Assembly (NCBI GenBank): GCA_003220615.1
Contig: QHTB01000152.1
Location: forward strand, 1-44,622
Direction of reading: 5' to 3'
Origin: Candidatus Rokuibacteriota bacterium
GTDB taxonomy: Bacteria; Methylomirabilota; Methylomirabilia; Rokubacteriales; CSP1-6
DNA: 44,622 nucleotides
The notes under the pieces were generated by a model. The model made no database searches. It worked only from the letters and a program-made list of their open reading frames with translations, and was not told the origin of the DNA. This document shows positions 17,517 through 27,256 of this stretch, one piece after another (position 1 is the stretch's first letter; every line of letters starts with the position of its first letter). A program made the position numbers and the translations under genes.

Positions 17517-18499
17517 CGACAGCCTCCCTGCACGGCGGCCCGGAGCCATCGGCCCGGGCCGCTGTTGTCTCTGCACCCGCGCGGCCCGCTGAGCGCATGT
17601 GGTGGCAGAGCCACTCCGCGCAGCGCAAGACCTTCGGCTATACCCTGCTGGCGCCCGCCGCGCTCTACGTGCTGCTGCTGGTCGGGGCGCCCTTCCTGTT
17701 CTCGTTGTGGCTCGCCGTGAGCGACGCCAACGTGGGCGATCCGGTCGCTCACTTCGTCGGCCTGGAGAACTTCCGGGCCGCCTGGGAGATGGACACGTTC
17801 TGGATCGCCTTCCGGAACAGCGTCGTGTTCCTGGTGGTGGCCGCCATCTTCAAGGGCCTCCTCGGTACCTCGCTCGCGTTCCTCCTCCTCCAGAACTTCC
17901 GGGGCAAGAAGCTCATTCGCGGCCTCGTCGTCATCCCGTTCACGCTGCCCATCGCGATCAGCGTGCTCTCGTGGAAGTGGATGTACGACTCGCAGTTCAG
18001 CGTGATCAACTGGGTCCTCAGCCGGGCCGGGCTGATCGGCAGCTACGGCTCGGAGAGCTGGCCCGTCTGGCTCGGCCAGCCGCACCTGGCGCTGGCCGCC
18101 TGCATCGCGGTCAACGTGTGGCGCACCTTCCCGTTCAGCGCGATCGTGTTGCTGGCCGGCTTCACCGCGATCCCGCTGGAAGTCCTCGACGCCGCCAAGG
18201 TCGATGGCTGCACGTTCTTCCAGCGCTTCCGCCACATCGTGACGCCGATGATCTTCCCGATCCTGATGATCGGGTTCCTGTTCGACACCGTGTTCACGCT
18301 GTCCGACCTGAGCGTCGTGTACCTGCTGACCCAGGGCGGTCCCGCCAACGCGACCAAGATCCTCCCGGTGCTCGCGTACCAGATCGGCATCCAGGCCGGG
18401 AACCTCGGCCGCGGCGCGGCCATCGCGCTCTTCCTCGTTCCGCTGCTGCTCCCCGCGCTGATCCTGGTGCTCCGGAACATCAAGCGCAGGGAGTGGTAG
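17513..18499 (+). CDS. ABC sugar-type permease, MalF/UgpA-like
   Basis: 328 residues; ATG overlaps the binding-protein stop. Six membrane helices follow a ~50-residue polar N-terminus, beginning GYTLLAPAALYVLLLVG. The cytoplasmic EAA loop that contacts the ATPase is LEVLDAAKVDGCTFFQRF (about residues 222-239), with the conserved Asp-Gly. Downstream is TQGGPANATKILPVLAY, characteristic of the MalF side of the family. It pairs with the next gene to form the membrane channel. Confidence 0.9.
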   Translation: MTTASLHGGPEPSARAAVVSAPARPAERMWWQSHSAQRKTFGYTLLAPAALYVLLLVGAPFLFSLWLAVSDANVGDPVAHFVGLENFRAAWEMDTFWIAFRNSVVFLVVAAIFKGLLGTSLAFLLLQNFRGKKLIRGLVVIPFTLPIAISVLSWKWMYDSQFSVINWVLSRAGLIGSYGSESWPVWLGQPHLALAACIAVNVWRTFPFSAIVLLAGFTAIPLEVLDAAKVDGCTFFQRFRHIVTPMIFPILMIGFLFDTVFTLSDLSVVYLLTQGGPANATKILPVLAYQIGIQAGNLGRGAAIALFLVPLLLPALILVLRNIKRREW

Positions 18500-18506
18500 A
18501 GCGGTC

Positions 18507-19364
18507 ATGGCGGCCCCGCGGACCACGCGGCAAAAGGAGGTCCGTCGTCACCTGCTGGTCTACGCGGGCCTGACGCCTTTCCTGGTGATCGCGGTCTTTC
18601 CCATCTACTGGATGGTGATCACCGCGTTCAAGCAGGAGCCCGACCTCTACCGGATGGAGAACATTCCGTTCTGGTTCAACATGGCGCCCACCCTGAAGAA
18701 CTTCAACATCCTCTTCTATCAGACGAACTACGGATCCTGGATCGTCAACACGATGATGATCGCGACCTGGGTGGCTATCATCACGCTCCTGACCGCGGTG
18801 CCGGCGGGCTACGCGCTGGCCAGGCTCCGGCTGCCCGGCGCCGAGAACATCGGCATCGCCATCTTCATGACGTATCTGGTCCCGGGCATCATCCTGTTCC
18901 TTCCGCTCTCGCGCGTGGTGGCGACACTCGGACTCCAGGACTCGTGGTGGGCGCTGGTGCTCGTCTATCCGACCTTCACGGTCCCGTTCTGCACGTGGCT
19001 CATGATGGGCTTCTTCAAGACGGTGCCGATGGAGATGGAGGAAGCCGCCCGCGTCGACGGCTGCGGCCAGCTCGGCGCGTTCATCCGCGTCGTGCTCCCG
19101 GTGAGCGTCCCGGGGGTCCTGACGGCGGTCATCTTTGCCTTCACGCTCTCGATGCAGGATTTCCTCTACGGGCTGGCGTTCGTCTCTCCCGGCGATCAAA
19201 AGCCGGTGCCGGTGGGCGTGCCGACGGAGCTGATTCGCGGCGACGTCTACTTCTGGGGCTCGCTGATGGGCGCCGCGCTGCTGGTCGGGCTGCCCGTGGC
19301 GATTCTCTACAACTTCTTCCTCGATCGATTCATCCAGGGGATCACCGGCGGCGTCGTGAAGTAG
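18507..19364 (+). CDS. ABC sugar-type permease, MalG/UgpE-like
   Basis: 285 residues starting 7 bases after the partner permease. Six helices begin with FLVIAVFPIYWMVITAFK, typical of MalG. The EAA loop is MEMEEAARVDGCGQLGAF, the regular ATPase-docking sequence. The end GVPTELIRGDVYFWGSLMG is also typical. The operon continues with a cupin and a propeller but contains no ATPase, so a MalK-type ATPase must come from elsewhere, perhaps the one at 22882-23970. Confidence 0.9.
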   Translation: MAAPRTTRQKEVRRHLLVYAGLTPFLVIAVFPIYWMVITAFKQEPDLYRMENIPFWFNMAPTLKNFNILFYQTNYGSWIVNTMMIATWVAIITLLTAVPAGYALARLRLPGAENIGIAIFMTYLVPGIILFLPLSRVVATLGLQDSWWALVLVYPTFTVPFCTWLMMGFFKTVPMEMEEAARVDGCGQLGAFIRVVLPVSVPGVLTAVIFAFTLSMQDFLYGLAFVSPGDQKPVPVGVPTELIRGDVYFWGSLMGAALLVGLPVAILYNFFLDRFIQGITGGVVK

Positions 19365-19436
19365 ACGGCGATCTGGCGTGCTCGCACGCCGGTCCGGCGC
19401 CGCCGTCGATGTCGGGGAGGTGCTCGGTGGAGTACG

Positions 19437-19455
19437 GGACGTTCGCCGAACGTCC
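19437..19455. other. Inverted repeat in the permease-cupin gap
   Basis: GGACGTTCG-C-CGAACGTCC, 9-bp arms about one base, in the 137-base gap between the MalG-like gene and the cupin gene. It could be an operator, or a hairpin that lowers read-through into the two accessory genes. There is no T-tract. Confidence 0.35.
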
Positions 19456-19501
19456 GAGGACGCAGTCGACGCTGACCTCGTATCCGCGGAGGAGCCACGC
19501 C

Positions 19502-19951
19502 ATGCTCAGGAAAATGTTCGTCGTCCTCACCATCACGCTCGTCGTGGGCGTCGCGGGCCTGCCTGTCGACGCCCAGGACTCCAAAGACCCCAAGGGGATC
19601 ACGGTCAGAAACCTCGTCACGTCCCTGGGGGGCTTTTCCGCGACGGTCAATGCGCCGATCCTCATCACCGGCGGGACGGTCGCTCTGGAGCCGGGCGGCC
19701 AGACCGGGCGCCAGCAGTTCAGGGTGCCGACCTACATCTACGTCGTCGAGGGAATCCTGACCACGTTCTACGAGGCCGGCCCTGTCGGCATCCAGGGGGC
19801 CCAGTATCACGCCGCCGGGCAGTCCTTCATGGACAACGGTGGGTGGTGGCACAACCACACCAACAAAACCGACAAGCCCGTGAAGTATCTGATGCTCCAC
19901 ATCGGCTATCCCGGGCGGCCGGACCCGATCCAGAAGCCCGAGCCCGAATGA
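19502..19951 (+). CDS. Secreted small cupin protein
   Basis: 149 residues; ATG 19502 follows GGAGGAG. A signal peptide (cut near VDAQ, residue 25) precedes one cupin barrel: GGTVALEPGGQTGRQQFRVP, then YVVEGILTTFYEAG, and the second motif GGWWHNHTNKTDKPVKYL with paired His. The first motif lacks the usual His-x-His pair, so metal binding may rest on fewer ligands. It is exported with an ABC uptake operon and overlaps the next gene by ATGA. A role in binding or altering the transported compound in the periplasm is possible but unproven. Confidence 0.75.
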   Translation: MLRKMFVVLTITLVVGVAGLPVDAQDSKDPKGITVRNLVTSLGGFSATVNAPILITGGTVALEPGGQTGRQQFRVPTYIYVVEGILTTFYEAGPVGIQGAQYHAAGQSFMDNGGWWHNHTNKTDKPVKYLMLHIGYPGRPDPIQKPEPE

Positions 19952-21018
19952 TCGGAAACGGACGCCGCCGCCCTTCTCGGTGGTCGATCGCCTGGGCGGC
20001 CGCTGTCCTCGCGGTTGGGCTGAGCTTCACCGGTGATTTCGTCCCGCCGCTGCGGGCCGCGGGTGTTGGGCTGGCGCCCGGGCTGCGCATCGAAGTCGTG
20101 GCGATGGGGATACCCAGACCGGCGCAGCTCGCGTTTTCCGCCGCCGGATCTCTCATCGTCCTGAGCCACGGCTGGCGGGGCGATTCCGCCGCGGAGATCT
20201 TCTGGCTCGATCCGGCGTCCCCCCAGCCCGTCGACGGCTCCCTCGCCCCGCGGGTCGTCGTCCCGTTTGCCGAGGGACCCCGTAAGGCCGTGCTCGGAAG
20301 TCTCGCGGTCGATGCCAGGACGGGCGGTCTGTTCCTCGGAGAAGAGAACGGCAATCGGATCTATCGGCTCACGTCGGATCAGCGCCTCACGCCCGTGGCC
20401 GTCGGTCTCAACCATCTGCTCGGCGGGTCGAGCCTGACCGCTGACCAGCACGGCCGGCTGATGGTGCTGGACTATGCGAGCTTCGAGAGCCAGCTCCGCT
20501 CGGAGTCGCCGCCGCCGTCGTCGCTCGAGTCGCTCGCCGTCGAGAACTACACGGGGCCGATCGTCTTCCGCATCGATCCCGATGAGAACACGCCGCTGCC
20601 GAGGCGACTCGAGCTCATCGCCCCGTTCTTCCCGCCGCCGCCGATGCGACGGGTTCCCGGCGAGCCGATGCACCGCTTCGTCGCCATCGCGCCGCTCGAG
20701 CAGGGAGAGTTCGTCGTGCTCTCTTCGATCGGCGAAATGGTGATCCTCTCGGCAGAGGGGAAACTGCGGAGCCTCGCCCGGCTCCCCTCCGGGCACTTCC
20801 ACCGCACGAGCATGGCGGTCGCGCCGGACGGCAGCGTGCTGGTGAGCGCCGGCTTCCACATTCGCGAGGTGTACCGTGTCTCCTCGGCCGGCGTGGTGAC
20901 GAGCCTCGCCCATGACCTCGGGGATCCGCAGGGGGTGGCCGTGGATCGGTCGGGCGCCATCTACATCGCGGAGACTGCCCTCCACCGGATCGTCCGGATC
21001 GTCGCGACCGGCCGCTAG
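19948..21018 (+). CDS. Secreted NHL/SMP-30-like beta-propeller protein
   Basis: 356 residues; ATG overlaps the cupin stop. Residues about 12-38 form a signal sequence or anchor (SIAWAAAVLAVGLSF). The rest is a repeating propeller pattern: blades contain GSLAVDARTGGLFLGEENGN, SLTADQHGRLMVLDY, SMAVAPDGSVLVSAG and GVAVDRSGAIYIAETALHR. Such folds occur in gluconolactonases, lyases and ligand-binding proteins; I see no catalytic signature strong enough to choose. It closes the operon and ends 2 bases from the convergent operon's last stop. Confidence 0.72.
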   Translation: MIGNGRRRPSRWSIAWAAAVLAVGLSFTGDFVPPLRAAGVGLAPGLRIEVVAMGIPRPAQLAFSAAGSLIVLSHGWRGDSAAEIFWLDPASPQPVDGSLAPRVVVPFAEGPRKAVLGSLAVDARTGGLFLGEENGNRIYRLTSDQRLTPVAVGLNHLLGGSSLTADQHGRLMVLDYASFESQLRSESPPPSSLESLAVENYTGPIVFRIDPDENTPLPRRLELIAPFFPPPPMRRVPGEPMHRFVAIAPLEQGEFVVLSSIGEMVILSAEGKLRSLARLPSGHFHRTSMAVAPDGSVLVSAGFHIREVYRVSSAGVVTSLAHDLGDPQGVAVDRSGAIYIAETALHRIVRIVATGR

Positions 21019-21020
21019 CC

Positions 21021-21893
21021 TCAGCTCCCCTCGACCATTGCCGCGGTGAGCCCGCGCACGTAGCCGCGGGCGAAGACGGCGCAGATGATGACCACCGGGA
21101 TCGCCATCAAGTTGATGCCGGCGACCGCCAGCAGCTCGTCGAGAGCCACCTCCATCGTCGCGAGGCCGGCCGGAATGGTCTGGTTGTGGCCGCTGAGGAG
21201 GAAGACGGAGGCCAACATGAAATCGCTGGCGATCGTTCCCAGGGTGAAGATCCCGGAGGCCACGATCACGGGCCGGCTCATGGGAAGGATGATCTTCCAG
21301 AACGCACGGGCGCGGCTGGCGCCCTCGATCAGCGCCGCTTCCTCCACCTCCCGGGGGAAGTGCTGGAAGTGCGTCGAGAGGACCCAGACGCAGAACGGCA
21401 GCGCGAGCGTCGGATAGACGAGGAGGAGCGCCAGCAGGTTGTCGTCCAGGTGCAGCCGGATCACGACCTGGTAGAGCGGGACGAAGAGAATCGTGTGAGG
21501 AATCACGTAGGTCGCGAAGATGATCCGACGCCACCACCGGAACCCGGGAGGGCGGAGCCGGCCGATGGCGTACGCGGCCAGAATGCTCGCCACCAGCGTC
21601 ACCGCCACCGAGCCGGTGAACACGACGATCGTGTTCTCGAGCCAGTCGAGGAACGGATAGGAGCGACGGAGCGCGCGGCCCACGAACCCCCGGACCTCGC
21701 CCTCCCGCTCGAACAATTCCGCGAAGTTTTCGAAGGTCGGGCTCGTCACGATCAGCGGGTTGCCGAAGACGTCCTCGTGGGCCGACTTGAGCGACTGCAC
21801 GAGCATGAAGTAGATCGGGAACAGGCAATAGACCGTGGCCAGGACCAGCAGACTCCCGTGTCCCAGCTTCCGCCACCAGGGGCGGGGATTCAT
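21021..21893 (-). CDS. ABC sugar-type permease, MalG-like (second pair)
   Basis: 290 residues; ATG 21893 overlaps the preceding permease stop (ATGA). The first helix is HGSLLVLATVYCLFPIYFML, followed by a long periplasmic loop and five more helices. The EAA loop is REVEEAALIEGASRARAF, in which the usual Asp-Gly is Glu-Gly. The loop around GHNQTIPAGLATMEVALDE differs from the other two MalG-type proteins in the window, so this pair probably handles another substrate. Last gene of the leftward ABC operon. Confidence 0.88.
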   Translation of the reverse strand: MNPRPWWRKLGHGSLLVLATVYCLFPIYFMLVQSLKSAHEDVFGNPLIVTSPTFENFAELFEREGEVRGFVGRALRRSYPFLDWLENTIVVFTGSVAVTLVASILAAYAIGRLRPPGFRWWRRIIFATYVIPHTILFVPLYQVVIRLHLDDNLLALLLVYPTLALPFCVWVLSTHFQHFPREVEEAALIEGASRARAFWKIILPMSRPVIVASGIFTLGTIASDFMLASVFLLSGHNQTIPAGLATMEVALDELLAVAGINLMAIPVVIICAVFARGYVRGLTAAMVEGS

Positions 21894-22881
21894 GCGTGTG
21901 TCGCCTCCGGAGAGTCGAAGATCCGAAACAGGACGAGCAGCGTTGCCAGCAGAACGGGGACGAGCATCAACGAGAGCGCGGCCGCGGGCCCGTACTGTCC
22001 CCCCTTGATGGCCAGCCAGTAGGCGTGGGTGCCCACGACCGGGAAGACGATGCGCCCCGCCGTCAGCATCCAGACGTTGGCCAGGTCGGCGAAGGCGGTG
22101 GTGAGGGACAGAAAGATGGCGAGCGCGATGAACGGCTTCAGCAGCGGGACCGTCACGAGCCAGAAGCGCTGCCAGCGACTCTTGGACTCGAGGAGCGCCT
22201 CTTCGAAGAGCTCGGGGGGAATCGCGTTGATGCCGGCCAGGAGGAACACCCCGATGAACGAGCTGCCTCGCCAGATATTGAAGAGGATCACGCTCAGAAA
22301 GGCCCAGGCGCCGCCGCCGAACGCGCCATCGACCGCATACTTCATGGTCCCCATGAACACGCTGTAGGCGGTGGGGATGGGAGGACTCAGCGTCCAGTAC
22401 CATCCGATGACGCTGACGCTGGCCGGGTAGGCCCAGGGCAGGAAGATCGCCAGGAAGACCAGCGCGCGCCCCCGGAACGGCCGCGCCAGCAAGAGCGCGA
22501 ACCCGATGCCCAGCGCGAGCTTCGCCGCGCTGGTGACGACCGCGTAGACGACCGTCACGGTGGCCGAGCGCCAGAACTCTTCGGTGGACAGGAGATGCCG
22601 GTAGTTGGCGACGCCGACGAATGCGGTCGGGCCGTCGTTGAGCGGCGAGAAGTTGGTCAGGCTGATCCACACTTCCCAGGCGAGGGGATATGCCAACACC
22701 AGTGAGAGCAGCAGCAGTGTCGGCGTGAGCAGCGCATAGGCGGTCGCGATCTCCCGCGCCCGCGCCCGCCGGCGATACCGGCGCGAGAGCTCCGACCTCG
22801 CGGAAAAGAGGGGGGTTTGGGGGGAAGCGGTACGGGTCCCCCCAACTCCGGAGGAGGGGGCCGTGGCGGCCCCCTCCAACA

Positions 22882-22882
<1 letters not shown>
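21890..22882 (-). CDS. ABC sugar-type permease, MalF-like (second pair), hairpin-rich 5' end
   Basis: 330 residues if started at ATG 22882, which overlaps the ATPase stop (TGATG). Six helices begin with IATAYALLTPTLLLLSLVLA. The EAA loop reads FEEALLESKSRWQRFWLV and lacks the normal Asp-Gly (LESKS in place of xIDGA), unusual for a family member expected to dock the ATPase. The first ~30 codons are made of two G/C hairpins (22817-22877) and encode a Gly/Ala/Ser/Pro-rich segment. The real start could be downstream, or the hairpin element may have been captured into the coding region. Confidence 0.82.
22817..22877. repeat. Double G/C hairpin element, copy 1 (inside a permease 5' end)
   Basis: Hairpin one: TTGGGGGG (22817-22824) with CCCCCCAA (22838-22845). 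Hairpin two: perfect 11-bp arms GGAGGGGGCCG (22853-22863) and CGGCCCCCTCC (22867-22877) about TGG. The second overlaps codons 2-10 of the permease and would form right at its start codon. A similar double hairpin lies between mpa and dop (44155-44212); both have a GGGGGGAA segment and a GGGGGCCG/CGGCCCCC stem. Confidence 0.6.
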
Positions 22883-23970
<1,088 letters not shown>

Positions 23971-23981
23971 CGCGATCTCCT

Positions 23982-24833
23982 TTACCCTTTGACGGAGCCC
24001 GTGAGCCCCGTCACGTAATACTCCACGAAGAACGAATAGACGAGCGCGACCGGGATCGAACCGAGCAGCGCTCCCGCCATCAGCTGGCCCCAGAAGTAGA
24101 TGTCACCGCGGATCAGCTCCGACACCACGCCCACCGGCACGGTCTTCCGCTCGGGTGAGGAGAGGAAGACCAGCGCGTAGATGAACTCGTTCCACGACAG
24201 CGTGAACGCGAAGATGCCGGCCGAGAGGATGCCCGGGACGGCGATCGGAAAGATGATGCGCACCATGGCGCCGAAGCGCGTGGCGCCGTCGATGCGCGCA
24301 CACTCCTCGAGCTCCTTGGGAATGGTCTTGAAGTAGCCCATCAAGAGCCAGGTGCAGAAGGGGACCAGGAAGGTCGGGTAGGTGAGGATCAGCGCCCACG
24401 GGGTGTTGCCGAGCTGGAAGTTCCGGATGATGTCGGCGAGCGGGATGAACAGGAGCGTGGGCGGCACGAGATAGGTGACGAAGATCGACGTGCCGAGCGT
24501 GCCGGCCATCGGGAACTTCAGGCGGGCGAGCGCGTACCCGGCCAGGAGCCCGCAGAAGAGCGAGATGAGCGTGGACACCACGGCGATGAAGAACGTGTTC
24601 CAGAGCCAGACCGGGAACGTCGTCTTCGCCATCAGGTCCTGGAAGTGCTCGAGCGTGGGATGCAGCGTCCAGAACGGCGCGTTGTTGACCGCCCGCCACG
24701 ACCGGTACAGCTCGGAGTCCGGCCGGATCGCGGTCACGAACATCCAGTAGAAGGGAAAAAGCGTGCCGACGACGAAGACGGTCAGCGGGATGTAGAAGAA
24801 TACCCACTTCTTCCACCGCCGCTCGATGACCAT
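23982..24833 (-). CDS. ABC sugar-type permease, MalG-like (first pair)
   Basis: 283 residues. Six helices, the first VFFYIPLTVFVVGTLFPFYWMFV. The EAA loop is KELEECARIDGATRFGAM with the conserved Asp-Gly. The C-terminal GVVSELIRGDIYFWGQLMAG is close to the MalG-type protein of the rightward operon, suggesting related substrates. The Shine-Dalgarno is weak (GGAG 10 bases off). A 149-base gap holding a palindrome and direct repeats separates it from its MalF partner. Confidence 0.9.
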   Translation of the reverse strand: MVIERRWKKWVFFYIPLTVFVVGTLFPFYWMFVTAIRPDSELYRSWRAVNNAPFWTLHPTLEHFQDLMAKTTFPVWLWNTFFIAVVSTLISLFCGLLAGYALARLKFPMAGTLGTSIFVTYLVPPTLLFIPLADIIRNFQLGNTPWALILTYPTFLVPFCTWLLMGYFKTIPKELEECARIDGATRFGAMVRIIFPIAVPGILSAGIFAFTLSWNEFIYALVFLSSPERKTVPVGVVSELIRGDIYFWGQLMAGALLGSIPVALVYSFFVEYYVTGLTGSVKG

Positions 24834-24849
24834 TTATCGAGGGCTCCAG

Positions 24850-24945
24850 CTCGGCTCGAGCCGAGGGTGGCGAGCGATGGGTACGCGGGGCTCCGCACGC
24901 CCGATCGACGGTCGGCGAGGGACCTGGGGCTCCGCACGCGCGATC
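24850..24945. repeat. Palindrome and 20-base direct repeats between partner permease genes
   Basis: A perfect 16-base palindrome CTCGGCTCGAGCCGAG (24850-24865) is followed by two 20-base direct repeats at 24887-24906 and 24926-24945 (GGGGCTCCGCACGC, then one mismatch, then CGATC), offset by 39 bases. The gap 24834-24982 is unusually long for this tightly packed operon and has no ORF of its own. It may be a small interspersed repeat or an mRNA processing region. Confidence 0.55.
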
Positions 24946-24982
24946 ATCGTTGTGACTCCAGGTCGCAGTCCGGTGCTGGCGA

Positions 24983-25951
24983 TCATGCGCCCTCGAGCCT
25001 CCGGAGATAGCGGAGCTGGAGCCAGACGACGACGAAGAGGACGGGAAGCATGAAGAGCGAGATGGCCGCGCCCTCGCCGAGCAGGCCGGTGGCCACGCCG
25101 ATCTGATAGGCGTACGTCGCCAGGAGATGCGTGGCGTTGGCCGGGCCGCCGCCGGTCAGCACGTAGATGAGCTGAAAGTCGGAGAACGTCTGGATCACTG
25201 AGAAGACGACCACGACGAGCGTCACCGGCTTGAGCAGCGGCCAGGTCACGTTCCAGAAGCGCCGCCAGCCGTTGGCGCCGTCGAGCGAGGCGGCCTCGTG
25301 CAAGTCGGGGTTGATCGTCTGGAGCCCGGCCAGCAGCGTGATCGCGAAGAACGGCATGCCGCGCCACGTGTTGACGGTAATCGCACACCACATGCCGTAG
25401 GTGCCGTCGGACAGGAACGGCAGCTTGGTGACGATGAAGCCGCTCTGGTACAGGAGCCAGTTCAGCACGCTGAAGGTCGGATCGAACATCCAGCGCCACG
25501 CGAAGGTCGACAGCACGGTGGGCACGATGAAGGGCAGGAGCATCGACGCGCGCACGATGCGCTTGCCCCGGAAGCTGCGGTTCAGGAGCAGGGCCAGCCA
25601 CATGCCGAGCGACAACTTGAAGATGGTGGCCCAGAACGTGTAGATGAACGTGTTCTTGAACGCCGTCTGGAAGATCGAATCGTTCCAGGCCTTGACGAAG
25701 TTGCGGGCCCCGACGAACTCCCCGATGTTGCCCACGCTCGTACTGGAGAGCGACAGCCAGACGCCCATCACGAAGGGATACGCGATGAACATGCCGAGGA
25801 GCACCACCGTCGGCGACAGCAGGGCGAAGGCGAGAAGACGCTCGTTCTCGAGGACGTGGCCGCCGGTGCGCGGGCGGATCGCGCGCGGACGGGGCAGCGC
25901 CACCTCGAGACCGGCAGCGCCGTTGGACCCGCCCGCGATCGGCTTGCTCAT
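24983..25951 (-). CDS. ABC sugar-type permease, MalF-like (first pair)
   Basis: 322 residues; ATG follows directly after the TAG of the binding-protein gene. A ~35-residue polar N-terminus is followed by six helices (first: LLAFALLSPTVVLLGMFIAY). The EAA loop DLHEAASLDGANGWRRF is canonical, and the following LTGGGPANATHLLATYAYQ marks the MalF side. It pairs with the MalG-like gene downstream. Confidence 0.9.
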   Translation of the reverse strand: MSKPIAGGSNGAAGLEVALPRPRAIRPRTGGHVLENERLLAFALLSPTVVLLGMFIAYPFVMGVWLSLSSTSVGNIGEFVGARNFVKAWNDSIFQTAFKNTFIYTFWATIFKLSLGMWLALLLNRSFRGKRIVRASMLLPFIVPTVLSTFAWRWMFDPTFSVLNWLLYQSGFIVTKLPFLSDGTYGMWCAITVNTWRGMPFFAITLLAGLQTINPDLHEAASLDGANGWRRFWNVTWPLLKPVTLVVVVFSVIQTFSDFQLIYVLTGGGPANATHLLATYAYQIGVATGLLGEGAAISLFMLPVLFVVVWLQLRYLRRLEGA

Positions 25952-27238
25952 CTATCCGTAGATCTTCTGCAACTCGGCGGCCGCCCACTTGGCCGCGTCG
26001 GCTGGAGCCAGGCCCTGCGCGGCCTTGGCGTACATGTCGGTGACGACGTACTTGGAGTACACCTCGCTCGCCTTGGCGTCGGGCGCGCCCTCCCACCCGA
26101 TGATCCGGGAAGCCTGAGCGGCCGTGCGGTAGAGCTTCATCGCGTCGTCGAGCCGGCCCCACAGCGGATTCCGCTCCCAGTATTTCGTGGATCCGGCCGA
26201 GAAGCCCTCCATCACTTCGAACCATTTGGCGAACTGGTCCTTCGCGCCGAGCCACCGGAGCAGGTCTTTGGCGGGTTTCTGGTTCTTCGAGTACTTCATG
26301 ACCATATGGGCGAACGGGATGTGATAGCCCCACGTTCCCGCCGGTCCGGCGGGAATGGCGAAGTGATCGATGTCACGCCACATCGGCTCCCCACGCTCGT
26401 CCTTGATCTTGTCCTGCTGGCGCTTGGCCGCGATGTAGATCGATGCGCCGTTGAGCGTGGCGGCGATCTCGCCGGCCAGGAACGCCCGGTTGTTGTTCGT
26501 GTCGTCCCAGGCGAAGCCCCCCTCGTCGCAGGCGTCCTTCCAGAACGCCGTCATCCATTTGACCGACTCGACCGTTTCCTTGCTGTCGAGCTTGGTCTTG
26601 CCCTGGCGGTCGCGCTCGGCGGCGCCGAAGTTCCAGAGCATCGGATAGCTCCAGGCCGGCGCGTCGCCGAAGGTGTGACCGAGCGTCTGGCCGATCGGGT
26701 GGCCCTTCTTCTTGAGTCGCGTCCCGAGCTGCCGGTATTCGTCGAGCGTCTTCGGCGGCGTCTCAGCTCCGGCTTCCTTGAACCACGACTTCCGATAGGC
26801 GATGAGAAGTCCGTTGACGCCGAACGGGACGGCCAGATACTGCTTGCCGTCTTTGACGGCCTGCTCGGCTTGCGCGTAGAAGCCCCCCTGGTCCTTGGCG
26901 ATGCCCTCGGCAACGTCGGTGACGTCGACGACGCTCGACTTGTAGAGGTGGGGCCAGTTGTGGAGCGTCATGATGATATCGGCGCCAGATCCCGACTGGA
27001 TGGCTGCGGTGATGCGCGGTTGCAGATCGTTGGCGTTGATCGTTTCGAGCTGGACCTCGACGCCCAACGCCTTGCCAGCCTCGGGCAGGAGCTGCTGGCG
27101 AAGGATCTGATCGCCGGCGGGTACGAAGTCCACCCAGCGCAACAGGTGCAGCTTCGTGCCCTGCGCGAAAGCGGGTGCGCGGCCCGCGGCCAGGATGCCC
27201 GCCACGCCTGTCGTCTTCAGAAAGCCCCTGCGATCCAT
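25952..27238 (-). CDS. ABC transporter substrate-binding protein, family 1 (tandem copy 2)
   Basis: 428 residues with a twin-arginine-like signal (DRRGFLKTTGVAGIL) cut near AFAQ. Mature part: LHLLRWVDFVPAGD, LETINANDLQPRITAAIQSGSGADI, FAWDDTNNNRAFLAGEIAATLNG. It is clearly a duplicate of the gene upstream; the signal region, the INANDLQPRITAAIQSGSGAD block and the DDTNNNRAF block are nearly identical, while the ligand-contact regions differ (IIMTLHNWPHLY against IFNFQYNWPHLY). It probably feeds the adjacent MalF/MalG pair; substrate unknown. Confidence 0.88.
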   Translation of the reverse strand: MDRRGFLKTTGVAGILAAGRAPAFAQGTKLHLLRWVDFVPAGDQILRQQLLPEAGKALGVEVQLETINANDLQPRITAAIQSGSGADIIMTLHNWPHLYKSSVVDVTDVAEGIAKDQGGFYAQAEQAVKDGKQYLAVPFGVNGLLIAYRKSWFKEAGAETPPKTLDEYRQLGTRLKKKGHPIGQTLGHTFGDAPAWSYPMLWNFGAAERDRQGKTKLDSKETVESVKWMTAFWKDACDEGGFAWDDTNNNRAFLAGEIAATLNGASIYIAAKRQQDKIKDERGEPMWRDIDHFAIPAGPAGTWGYHIPFAHMVMKYSKNQKPAKDLLRWLGAKDQFAKWFEVMEGFSAGSTKYWERNPLWGRLDDAMKLYRTAAQASRIIGWEGAPDAKASEVYSKYVVTDMYAKAAQGLAPADAAKWAAAELQKIYG

Positions 27239-27256
27239 CGCGCCCTCCCGGGCTGA

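Noticed and set aside
16802..18499. A 565-codon frame ending in the MalF-like permease
   Set aside because: The first ~237 codons run out of frame through the binding-protein gene and have no membrane or domain pattern; the permease starts at ATG 17513, overlapping the upstream stop.
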